A DNA stretch of 11,012 nucleotides. Source: an uncultured Chitinophagaceae bacterium. Its GTDB lineage: Bacteria; Bacteroidota; Bacteroidia; Chitinophagales; Chitinophagaceae. A program made the translations under genes and the position numbers. Positions 1-7,409 of this stretch are shown here, one piece after another. The notes beneath the pieces were generated by a model. That model was given only the letters and a program-made list of their open reading frames with translations, was not told where the DNA came from and searched no databases. The DNA is taken from contig CAIMKO010000096.1 in NCBI GenBank assembly GCA_903841915.1, forward strand, positions 1 to 11,012. The letters are read 5' to 3'. The stretch's first letter is position 1. Each line of letters opens with the position of its first letter.

Positions 1-1561
1 CAGACCTTACTTTATCATTTAATAAAGTATATATTTTATTTTTCTCTGTGCTATTTATTGCAAAATGCATTAAACTTCTCAATGCTTCATAGCGTATCAA
101 AGCATCCGGATTATTCAAACTTTTCAATAATATATTCAAACTGCTTTCTGTTGAAATACTGCCTAAATAATTAATAGCCGTTGCCTGAATGATATGGGGC
201 ACTGCAGTATCACCGATGAGTTTTGTTAAATGTGGTTCACTATTTTCGTTTAATTGACTACCCGGTATCAGGTCTTCTGCAAAATGATATTTTCGTTTGG
301 GGCCATACCATTTTACAACTGCATCTGCTGACCATTTTGCTGATTTGTCCTTATGGCAATTGTTACAAGCATTTGGAGTCGAATATTGAACAGTAAGATC
401 GGGCCTTGGCACACGAAAACTATGATCATATCTCAGATCGTTTCCCATATAATATTTTCCCGGTGCATGACAATTCTTACATAGAGCCCCTTCAGAATTG
501 GTAGTATGAAATGTATGTGCAGGAGAATCATAGGTTTTAGCATGACACTGTAAACAGGTTTGATTACCCGTTAGTATAAGTTTGCCTGAATGCGGATTAT
601 GACAATTATTACATTTTATATTTCGTGCAAACATCTTGCTTTGCAAGAAAGAAGCATAAGTATAATCTTCTTCTTTCACCTGACCATCTGCATGAAAACG
701 CTCTGTATTGGGCAGAACGGGAATATTATTGTCTAATAATTCCTCGCTATTTATTTTATCTGCTGCAACTGCATTTTGAACTGCATGACAAGGCATACAG
801 GTATTGATCTGTGCTAATTGTGCAGTGTTTGTACCTAACTGCAGTAATGAATGTTCGATCTTATGACCGCTTTTATATTCTGCACTGTTGATATAACTGA
901 TATGATTTTTTGCAGGGCCATGGCAGGCTTCACAACTCACATTCAGCAAATCAAACTTTGTATCGTAACTGTCTTTTTCAATATCATAATTCTTTTTCAG
1001 ATTGGTGCTGTGACATTCTGCACACATCGTATTCCAATTTTGCGCATTATGTGTCCAGTGTAGCCAATCACGAAAATCAATTTTTTGCCCTGCATACTGA
1101 TGAAACCATTTGTTTTGTTTACTATCCCAGCTTAATCTGGTGGTTTGCAATTTCCCTCCCGGAAATTCAACTAAATACTGTTGCAAGGGATAATAACCGA
1201 AAGTATATTTTACTTCATAGTCATGATTCTTTCCATCTTCCCCTTGCGTATTCACAATGAACTTTCCATCCTTTTTGAAGAAGTGTGAGTTAACAGCATC
1301 TGCGCTAAAAGAACTGTTATTGAAATTACCCAATACGGAAGAATCATTTGGCTTTTGAATAGCTTTAAAATGATCTGATTTCAACCAATCTTTGTATTGA
1401 TTAGCATGACAACTTATACATTGCTGATCACCAACATATGCATTACTCAACTCACTATATTTGGAATTATCTTGGTCTTTTGGTTTGCAAAACTGGATTA
1501 GAAATATACCAACAAGAAAGAAAATGCTGATAAAACAGAAGGTGGTTATTTTTCTTGACAA
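1..1561 (-). CDS. Multiheme (eight CXXCH) cytochrome c with HEAT-repeat region, 3' end outside window
   Basis: Exported c-type cytochrome, probably periplasmic or membrane-anchored electron transfer; partners unknown. The 520 visible residues start with a basic hydrophobic segment (about residues 3-24) ending at Cys25; the residue before it is Phe, so this is a poor lipobox. Eight CXXCH haem-binding motifs begin at residues 48, 180, 210, 255, 317, 336, 361 and 399 (CISCH, CAECH, CEACH, CMPCH, CNNCH, CLQCH, CKNCH, CNNCH). Their arrangement fits cytochrome c554/paired-CXXCH proteins, and CNNCHNPH is typical of doubled-CXXCH domains. No CXXCK motif of nitrite-reductase type is seen. From about residue 440 the sequence becomes helical and HEAT-like (ALIRYEALRSL), and it is still open at the window edge. 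The start is TTG at 1561: an in-frame TAA lies two codons upstream, and the first in-frame ATG comes only just before haem motif 2. Family members often carry HEAT or TPR repeats after the haem domain, so the missing end may be long. Confidence 0.88.
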   Translation of the reverse strand, partial: MSRKITTFCFISIFFLVGIFLIQFCKPKDQDNSKYSELSNAYVGDQQCISCHANQYKDWLKSDHFKAIQKPNDSSVLGNFNNSSFSADAVNSHFFKKDGKFIVNTQGEDGKNHDYEVKYTFGYYPLQQYLVEFPGGKLQTTRLSWDSKQNKWFHQYAGQKIDFRDWLHWTHNAQNWNTMCAECHSTNLKKNYDIEKDSYDTKFDLLNVSCEACHGPAKNHISYINSAEYKSGHKIEHSLLQLGTNTAQLAQINTCMPCHAVQNAVAADKINSEELLDNNIPVLPNTERFHADGQVKEEDYTYASFLQSKMFARNIKCNNCHNPHSGKLILTGNQTCLQCHAKTYDSPAHTFHTTNSEGALCKNCHAPGKYYMGNDLRYDHSFRVPRPDLTVQYSTPNACNNCHKDKSAKWSADAVVKWYGPKRKYHFAEDLIPGSQLNENSEPHLTKLIGDTAVPHIIQATAINYLGSISTESSLNILLKSLNNPDALIRYEALRSLMHFAINSTEKNKIYTLLNDKVRS

Positions 1562-1814
1562 TGGTTACTGTTTAGTTAGGATTAGTATGCACTGCTCTGT
1601 ACAAAAATAAAGAATAAAGACAGATATATTTTTGCGTTCGCTACGCGTAAAATAACAACTTAATACCGCACAGATGGGATTTTTTACAAATAAGTTGCCA
1701 AAACACTGATTAGAATTCATTCAAATACTAAAATTATTTTTTTATGCACTGATAAAAATCATTGTTTTATCAAATCTCTTTTGTAAACTTACAGTAAAAC
1801 TAACCTGATTGTAT
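1562..1814. promoter_or_regulatory. Divergent intergenic region with candidate Bacteroidota promoter
   Basis: This non-coding spacer separates the minus-strand cytochrome gene from the plus-strand DoxX-like gene. On the minus strand, TATTTTTG at 1609-1602 matches the Bacteroidota -7 consensus TAnnTTTG and lies about 40 bases before the TTG start, a plausible distance. I see no convincing TTTG -33 element at the expected spacing. The same octamer occurs on the plus strand at 1627-1634, but about 180 bases from the DoxX-like start and also without a -33 box. No usual Shine-Dalgarno sequence precedes either start. A small GC-rich inverted repeat (GCGT/ACGC, 1634-1646) sits in otherwise AT-rich sequence. 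Confidence 0.35.
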
Positions 1815-2222
1815 ATGAAACAATATCATATTATTTCACGAATTTCCATTTACTCACTGGCGGTTATTTTGATTGTATTTGGAACCTTTCATTTTCTTAA
1901 ACCACATGATCTTGTAGTTTATATTCCGCTTGCTGTCCCCGGTGGAATTATCTGGACATATCTGGTAGGAGCAGCATTTATACTGGTAGGTATTTCTTTT
2001 ATTACCAACAAATTTGTAAAGTTTGCAGCATATCTACTCGCCGCTTTACTTACGTTTTTTGTTTTTGCGATTCACCTGCCCAATGCCTTATATGCCGGTG
2101 ACAGGGATATGAGATCACTTGCATTCATTAATTTCATAAAGGATGGAGCAATTGCTTGTTTCGCATTGCATATTGCTGCAGGGGCACACCACCAGCATTT
2201 GCATCTGGAAGAAAGCGATTAG
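1815..2222 (+). CDS. DoxX-like small integral membrane protein
   Basis: A 135-residue, strongly hydrophobic protein with four likely transmembrane helices at about residues 9-28, 44-63, 68-88 and 105-122. Size, topology and the early motif FGTFHFLKP resemble the DoxX/DoxX-like group of small membrane proteins, whose biochemical role is mostly unknown; some members are linked to quinone or redox functions. The C-terminal tail is rich in histidine (H119, H125, H126, H128, H130) and ends in acidic residues, which could bind a metal, although that is only inference. I chose the ATG at 1815 over the in-frame TTG at 1809 because ATG is the stronger codon and MKQYHI leads directly into the first helix. 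It is transcribed away from the multiheme cytochrome gene and towards the sugar-enzyme operon. Confidence 0.72.
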   Translation: MKQYHIISRISIYSLAVILIVFGTFHFLKPHDLVVYIPLAVPGGIIWTYLVGAAFILVGISFITNKFVKFAAYLLAALLTFFVFAIHLPNALYAGDRDMRSLAFINFIKDGAIACFALHIAAGAHHQHLHLEESD

Positions 2223-2250
2223 CGATATTTATCTCTTATATACACTTTCA

Positions 2251-2296
2251 AATAAAAAGTGGAGAAGCAATGCAATAAATGCATTTTCTTCTCCAC
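2251..2296 (-). terminator. Rho-independent terminator of the minus-strand sugar-enzyme operon
   Basis: A perfect 9-bp stem, GTGGAGAAG (2259-2267) with CTTCTCCAC (2288-2296), encloses a second 6-bp stem, AATGCA/TGCATT, with a short loop. On the minus strand the hairpin is followed at once by TTTTT and then ATTTG, the usual intrinsic-terminator layout. It lies about 45 bases after the oxidoreductase stop codon. On the plus strand the hairpin follows the DoxX-like stop by about 36 bases but has no T-run after it, so any bidirectional action would be weaker. Confidence 0.8.
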
Positions 2297-2342
2297 ATAC
2301 AACTATTTAAGCACTAAAGTGAGCTGCTGTTAAATATTCAAA

Positions 2343-3698
2343 TTAATATTTAAACACTTTCCCATTTACCATAACTTCCTGTGTCTTTTCATCAAAGGTT
2401 GCTTTATAACCCGTTCTCACAGCAGCATTAGTCATTATAGTGGCGATGGAATGGCTATAGCCAGCTTCTACAGGCGCATTTGGTTTCTTTCTGTTCCTTA
2501 CACATTCCATCCAGTTGTGAACATGATTCGATGTAAGCATATCACCTCCTGTATTTGCAGAAGCCACTACTTTCTCACTCATTTCCGACAGACTAAGTTC
2601 AGGAAGCAAATTCGCTTTCATATTCATGGCCGCAGCTTCTTTCTCATGCAATCCGCCTTTGGGTGAAATTTTATTGGTAATTAAGTTTAACTCGCCTCCA
2701 TTCGCATAATAGATCTCAGAAGGATTTTCATCACCGTTATGCATACGCGATGAAAAAATTACCTGAAAACCGGAATTCGTTTTATCGTCGGCATAATCAA
2801 AAACGGCAGTAGTGGTATCCCAGTTTTGTCTTCCGTCTTTCCAAACATAAACACCACCATTTGCAACAACACTGCGAGGGTGTTTCAATTGACTGAACCA
2901 ATGCACCGTATCGATCTGATGACTCATCCACTGACCCGGCATTCCGGATGAATAAGGCCAGAATAAACGGAATTCCAAATATTTCCTAGGATCAAAATTT
3001 TCATAAGGGCGATTCATTAAAAATCTTTTCCAATCAACATCTTCTTCCTTCAATTGTGCAACCAATGCAGGCCTACGCCATCTTCCGGGCTGATTCACAT
3101 TCCATGTTAATTCGACCATCGTGATGTTCCCGAATTTTCCTGATTGAACATACTCCGCTGCTGCTTTATAATTATTGCCACTTCTTCTTTGTGACCCCAT
3201 TTGAATGATTTTGTCAGATGCCTGAATGACTTTCAATGCTGCACGATTATCTTCCATTGTCTCAGCAAAAGGCTTTTCCACATAGGCATCACAATTTCCC
3301 TTCACCGCTTCAATTGCATGTAATGCATGTTGAAAATCGGCAGTACTGATAAATACCGCATCCACCATCTTTGAATTATACAGGTCTTCATTGTTTTTAA
3401 ATGCAGTTATATCATGCTGCATTTTATCTTTCCAAACCGCAGCGCCATCTTCTCTTCTTTTTTTCCATATATCCGAAACGGCCACCACATCAAAATTCAA
3501 TTCTTTGTAATGATTCATAAAAGCGGGAATATGTGAACCTCTGTGTCGGTCAGAAAAGCCCACCACACCAACTCTTATGCGATCATTTGATCCAATGATC
3601 TTATTATAACTGCTGGCTGTAAATCCAACCTTACTCAACACGATACCTGCACCGGCCATCGCAGTTTCTCTAATAAATGAACGTCTTGATTTTCTCAT
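2343..3698 (-). CDS. Tat-exported Gfo/Idh/MocA-family NAD(P)-dependent oxidoreductase
   Basis: A 451-residue sugar/polyol dehydrogenase-type protein predicted to act outside the cytoplasm. The N terminus has a twin-arginine signal (SRRSFIR, residues 4-10) and a hydrophobic stretch, so it should be exported folded, perhaps with its cofactor bound. A Rossmann domain follows: the glycine-rich loop starts at about residue 42 (RVGVVGF) and Asp76 ends the second strand (AVSD), a likely cofactor-ribose ligand. The family EKP motif is at 141-143, where the Lys is usually catalytic. The substrate domain has H260, D263 and H266 in HQIDTVHWF, matching the usual catalytic Asp/His region. Length is normal for exported Bacteroidota members. 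It is the last gene of the operon, 92 bases after the DUF1080 gene and before the terminator. The pairing with DUF1080 suggests oxidation of a sugar hydroxyl (C3 is likely) to a ketone. The exact substrate and cofactor cannot be read from sequence. GH109 is unlikely because the EKP motif is intact. Confidence 0.9.
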   Translation of the reverse strand: MRKSRRSFIRETAMAGAGIVLSKVGFTASSYNKIIGSNDRIRVGVVGFSDRHRGSHIPAFMNHYKELNFDVVAVSDIWKKRREDGAAVWKDKMQHDITAFKNNEDLYNSKMVDAVFISTADFQHALHAIEAVKGNCDAYVEKPFAETMEDNRAALKVIQASDKIIQMGSQRRSGNNYKAAAEYVQSGKFGNITMVELTWNVNQPGRWRRPALVAQLKEEDVDWKRFLMNRPYENFDPRKYLEFRLFWPYSSGMPGQWMSHQIDTVHWFSQLKHPRSVVANGGVYVWKDGRQNWDTTTAVFDYADDKTNSGFQVIFSSRMHNGDENPSEIYYANGGELNLITNKISPKGGLHEKEAAAMNMKANLLPELSLSEMSEKVVASANTGGDMLTSNHVHNWMECVRNRKKPNAPVEAGYSHSIATIMTNAAVRTGYKATFDEKTQEVMVNGKVFKY

Positions 3699-3750
3699 GT
3701 GGCAAAATTTATTTTTGTTTAGTTATTTTATTGGTAACCGGCTGTTGATT

Positions 3751-3782
3751 ATTGTTGCATTGCTCATTTGTCCCGCAACAAT
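3751..3782 (-). other. Intercistronic inverted repeat
   Basis: Between the DUF1080 stop and the oxidoreductase start, ATTGTTGC (3751-3758) and GCAACAAT (3775-3782) form a perfect 8-bp inverted repeat with a 16-base loop. It begins about 9 bases after the DUF1080 stop codon on the minus strand. No T-run follows the stem, so it is not a standard terminator. It could be an mRNA processing or stability hairpin, or chance in AT-rich DNA. This is the widest gap (92 bases) inside the four-gene enzyme operon. Confidence 0.35.
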
Positions 3783-3790
3783 TCCGATCA

Positions 3791-5152
3791 TCATTTCAAT
3801 TCAATGATCTTTATACTTCTAAAAGAAACACTGTTTCCATGATCCTGTAATAAAAGATGTCCCTTCTCTGCCATACCGAAATTAGGCCAGTGTTCATATT
3901 TGCTCTTTGCAACCAATGCTAAAAAATATTGAGATCCACGCTTGTAGTCCAACATCTTCCACCCGTTTAACCAATGTTCAACAGTATTGTCGGGACGAAC
4001 AACGATCATCCCCTTATTCCACTCTCCGATCTTTTTCCTTGCACGCGGGTTTTTTACTGCCGGGATCATATCATATAAAGAAGCTTCTGTTCTGTTACCG
4101 ATACTTCCCAATTTTGCATCAGGATGAAGATCATCATCCAAGATTTGATATTCCAAGCCAATTGCTGAACCTGCATTGTGCTCATTTTCTGTTACAAAAT
4201 ATTTTACGCCACTATTGGCACCGGCTGTTAATTTAAAATCGAATTGTACAACGAAAGCACTGTACTCTTTTTCAGTAATGATATCTCCGCCATTGGCAGC
4301 TTCATTGCCCTGAGCGCCCAATACACTTAACAAACCATCTTTGATCTCCCAACCTTTGTCCGGAAATTGAGTTTTATATGCTCCTCTCCAGCCATTTGTT
4401 GTTTTCCCGTCCCACAATAATTTCACGCCATTATTGATCTCCTGTTGTGATAAATTATTGGGAATAAAATTCATCACAAAAATATTATCCAATGGCGATG
4501 GCTTAACATTCTTTGTTTGAATGCGGATATTTTTAAAATAAATTTTCTTTCCCGCATCTTCAGGTTTAGTTATCTGATGAACCTGCAATCCGATAAAACC
4601 TTTTGCAGTCATATCATCCACAATATTCGCTGCAGGCTTGCCATTTAGAAATGTTCTCATCGAATTACCAATACACTCGATCCTACCCTTATTCCATTGT
4701 GCTAATTTGAATACTGATTTTGCCGGTTCATTGTAATCCATGGTATAAAGCCATTCCCTTCTAGCCTCATCATATATACCTGCTGTCCATGCACGTTTCG
4801 AAGGATCGATCTCATATTGATAACCATGTACCCGCCCATTCATATAATCTACTGTACTTTCACTTCTGAACTGCAACCCCGAATTCATATCTTCATCACT
4901 TACTTTAAATTCAAATTCCAGAATAAAATCAGCAAATATTTTTTCGGTGGCAAGAAAAGAATTGGGAGAACCAACAACTGTTGTACCAACGATCATTCCA
5001 TCTTTGGCTTCATATTTTGCATTTCCATTTATTTGTTTCCATCCGGCAAGGCTTTTACCATTGAACAAATTTTCCCATTGGGTATTAGACTGTGCTGTTA
5101 CAACCAAAAAAAAGGGAACAACAAAAACAAAACTTAGAATTCTCTTCAACAT
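3791..5152 (-). CDS. Exported tandem DUF1080 (3-keto-disaccharide hydrolase family) protein
   Basis: A 453-residue periplasmic or secreted protein with a type I signal peptide (MLKR start, hydrophobic core, likely cleavage after VTA at residue 20). It carries two copies of the DUF1080/3-keto-disaccharide hydrolase domain, a concanavalin/LamG-like beta-sandwich. Copy one spans about residues 26-212 (LFNGKSLAGWK, NSGLQFRSE at 90-98, HGYQYEID at 109-116, WNKGRIECIGN). Copy two spans about 243-451 (LLWDGKTTNGWR, NSGVKYFVTE at 313-322, GLEYQILDD at 332-340, GEWNKGMIVV, HWLNG, LLLQDHG). Single-domain members are about half this length. The family is linked to cleavage of 3-keto-glycosides made by Gfo/Idh/MocA dehydrogenases, which fits the gene immediately downstream. 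It lies 29 bases after the GH27 gene, so cotranscription is very likely. Some DUF1080 domains may only bind sugar; sequence alone does not show which copy is catalytic. Confidence 0.9.
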   Translation of the reverse strand: MLKRILSFVFVVPFFLVVTAQSNTQWENLFNGKSLAGWKQINGNAKYEAKDGMIVGTTVVGSPNSFLATEKIFADFILEFEFKVSDEDMNSGLQFRSESTVDYMNGRVHGYQYEIDPSKRAWTAGIYDEARREWLYTMDYNEPAKSVFKLAQWNKGRIECIGNSMRTFLNGKPAANIVDDMTAKGFIGLQVHQITKPEDAGKKIYFKNIRIQTKNVKPSPLDNIFVMNFIPNNLSQQEINNGVKLLWDGKTTNGWRGAYKTQFPDKGWEIKDGLLSVLGAQGNEAANGGDIITEKEYSAFVVQFDFKLTAGANSGVKYFVTENEHNAGSAIGLEYQILDDDLHPDAKLGSIGNRTEASLYDMIPAVKNPRARKKIGEWNKGMIVVRPDNTVEHWLNGWKMLDYKRGSQYFLALVAKSKYEHWPNFGMAEKGHLLLQDHGNSVSFRSIKIIELK

Positions 5153-5181
5153 AAAATTTAGTATTAATAATAAAAGTCAAT

Positions 5182-7389
5182 TTAATTTGAAACTTTGATC
5201 AGGCTAACCCCATGGGGTGCGACTTTAACAGAATAGCTATCTATAAAACTACCGGAATTCTTCTGTCGCCACAAGTCTCGTACTTTTTGATTCTTTTGCA
5301 GTAAAAGTTCAGACCATTTAATTTTAATATTTTTATTTTGATCTTTCAAATTAAAAATACCAACGGCTTTACTTCCATCATCCAATTCCTTCATCCATAC
5401 TTGATAGGTTTCTGTCTTCAATATTTGTTTAGCCTCTTTCCCAAGGATATCCTGATTCACTGCGATCACTTCATCATTGGTCAATAAACTCAATGTAAAG
5501 TCATCCATTTTGCTGATGTCGCAGCCAATCAATAATGGTGCGGCAAGCAAACTCCACAAACTGATATGTGTATATTGTTCATCCGGTGTAAGCCTTGTGG
5601 GGTGTAAGTTTTCGCCCCAGCCCACCATCCCCACGATCAACATATCCGGATCACTCCATCTGCCGGGTTTCGTGTATTGAAATTGCTCTGTCTGACTGAA
5701 CCCAATACTACTAAGGCTTCCCCATGTATCCTCAATATCACCTGTTGTACGCCAACAATTTCCATCAACCACATGCCCCCATTGCCAAACTTTTTTCATT
5801 CCATACTGACATAAACTGTACACAATATCTCTTGGTTGCTTACGCAATGCATCACGCATTACGATATATGGTTTTTGATAAGCTGCCATGGAAGTATCTT
5901 TTCCTGCGATATTTTCATAACTGCACCAATCATATTTTAAATAATCAATTCCCCATTTATTATAGGAGTTCGCATCATTCATCTCATATTGATAAGAACC
6001 AAGATAACCGCCACAGGTCAATGGGCCCGGAGAAGAATAAATTCCCAACTTCAAACCATTGCTATGTAACCAGTCACTCAATAATTTCATATCAGGAAAT
6101 TTATTATTGGTAACCACATTCCCACCAGCATCACGTTTAGGCTGTTCCCATCCGTCATCAATATTCATATACGTCCAGCCATGATCGATCAAGCCTTTAT
6201 CGATCAATGCCTGAGCACTTGCCTTTACTTTTTCGGTACTCACACTTAAACCCCAACAATTCCAGCTATTCCAGCCCATGGGTGGCGTTAATGCTAAAAC
6301 ATCACCAACTTTGATCGTGAGATCTCTTTCTGTTTTTCCTTTTGCATTACGTACCACTACTTTCATTAAATGAGTGCCGCTTTCTTGCATGCTGCCTGTT
6401 ATGATTCCTGTTTGGGCATCCAACGACAATCCTTTGGGCAACCCGGTTATAGCATATTGCAAAGGCTTCTCTCCTGTTGCAGCAATTTTGTAGAGAACCG
6501 GGGAACCCGGACGTACAGCGAATATTTTCGCGCCATTGATCTTTGGAAATGAAGACACAGCAGGCGTTAGGATATAGGGCACTGTTTTAGTGATCTGAAT
6601 TTTTTTTCCTGTATGCGCTTCGCTAAAGACAGCAGAAACTGTAACCCTTTGGCTGCCCTCATTCTTGATATCTGTTGTGAAAACCTGATTAGGATCTAAT
6701 GCAATATCCTTTACTATTTTTTTTACAACACTATCATTCTCTGAATTCACAACACTGATAGAAAGCTTTCCGGAAATTTTTAATTGTATCTTATTTTCAA
6801 GCGATATGCTGTTTTGTTTTGTAGCTGTGCTAACATTCATCTTTACGCCATCAATAATATCCATCATACTGATAAAAGGTGTAGCGCCATAAATACCACC
6901 ACCACCGCCTCCATCATAAACTCTGACCGCCAACACATTTTCTGCATCCCATTTCAATGCCGGATCATTTACTGAAATATGAAATTCACTATTGTGATTC
7001 CACGCAGAAAAATATCCTCCCTTATCATCTGCCAATCCCCCCGTTTGCCCTATTTTAATTCCGTTCAAATAAGCGGCACCAGCATCATCGATCTTTGCAA
7101 GATTTACTCTTAATGAATCCTTCCAGTAAGACTTGTTTTTAAAAGAAGCGGGTAAATTGAAATGAAAACGGTACCAGGCATAACCGTTATAATCTGTAAA
7201 GCCCTGCGGTTCCCATATAATATCTGTTTTAATGACAGCCCATTGAGCATCATTAAAATTCAAGTTTTTCCAATCAGGATTGTCTCCAGTACTGAACTTT
7301 GCTGTAGGAAATTGAATGGTTTCCTGTGCAGAAGCTGTCATAACAGCAAAAAATAAAATTACCGGCAATATTCTTTTCATACAACTCAT
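5182..7389 (-). CDS. GH27 alpha-galactosidase-like enzyme with N-terminal beta-sandwich and Ig-like modules
   Basis: Exported glycoside hydrolase expected to release terminal alpha-D-galactose; GH27 also includes alpha-N-acetylgalactosaminidases, isomalto-dextranases and beta-L-arabinopyranosidases. Order of parts: signal peptide ending near TASA-Q; jelly-roll galactose-binding-like module at about residues 35-180 (GYAWYRFHFNLP); linker; putative Ig module resembling He_PIG at about 283-363 (YAITGLPKGLSLDAQTGIITG); GH27 barrel from 368 (TPPMGWNSWNCWG); C-terminal beta-domain from about 655. The nucleophile should be D487 in KYDWC. The acid/base should be D551 in RTTGDIEDTW, by alignment to human alpha-galactosidase A Asp170/Asp231. 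D411-D412 (NIDDGW) match the substrate-binding Asp pair. At 735 residues it is longer than single-domain GH27 enzymes of about 400 because of the N-terminal modules. An alternative ATG at 7380 gives the more usual MKRILPVILF signal peptide. It starts 20 bases after the fucosidase stop. Confidence 0.92.
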   Translation of the reverse strand: MSCMKRILPVILFFAVMTASAQETIQFPTAKFSTGDNPDWKNLNFNDAQWAVIKTDIIWEPQGFTDYNGYAWYRFHFNLPASFKNKSYWKDSLRVNLAKIDDAGAAYLNGIKIGQTGGLADDKGGYFSAWNHNSEFHISVNDPALKWDAENVLAVRVYDGGGGGGIYGATPFISMMDIIDGVKMNVSTATKQNSISLENKIQLKISGKLSISVVNSENDSVVKKIVKDIALDPNQVFTTDIKNEGSQRVTVSAVFSEAHTGKKIQITKTVPYILTPAVSSFPKINGAKIFAVRPGSPVLYKIAATGEKPLQYAITGLPKGLSLDAQTGIITGSMQESGTHLMKVVVRNAKGKTERDLTIKVGDVLALTPPMGWNSWNCWGLSVSTEKVKASAQALIDKGLIDHGWTYMNIDDGWEQPKRDAGGNVVTNNKFPDMKLLSDWLHSNGLKLGIYSSPGPLTCGGYLGSYQYEMNDANSYNKWGIDYLKYDWCSYENIAGKDTSMAAYQKPYIVMRDALRKQPRDIVYSLCQYGMKKVWQWGHVVDGNCWRTTGDIEDTWGSLSSIGFSQTEQFQYTKPGRWSDPDMLIVGMVGWGENLHPTRLTPDEQYTHISLWSLLAAPLLIGCDISKMDDFTLSLLTNDEVIAVNQDILGKEAKQILKTETYQVWMKELDDGSKAVGIFNLKDQNKNIKIKWSELLLQKNQKVRDLWRQKNSGSFIDSYSVKVAPHGVSLIKVSN

Positions 7390-7409
7390 TTTAAAATTGA
7401 AAGATTGTT

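Noticed and set aside
910..1260. Open frame of 116 codons on the plus strand
   Set aside because: It lies antisense to the multiheme cytochrome, whose minus-strand frame has eight haem motifs; the plus-strand product has no recognisable domain.
1809..1814. TTG at 1809 as the start of the DoxX-like gene
   Set aside because: The ATG two codons downstream is the stronger codon and leads directly into the first membrane helix.
2343..3698. GH109 NAD-dependent glycosidase identity for the oxidoreductase
   Set aside because: The EKP motif is intact at 141-143 and the substrate-domain motifs are those of ordinary Gfo/Idh/MocA dehydrogenases.
3907..5137. Several plus-strand frames of 80-110 codons
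   Set aside because: They are antisense to the DUF1080 gene, overlap each other and show no domain, signal or start context.
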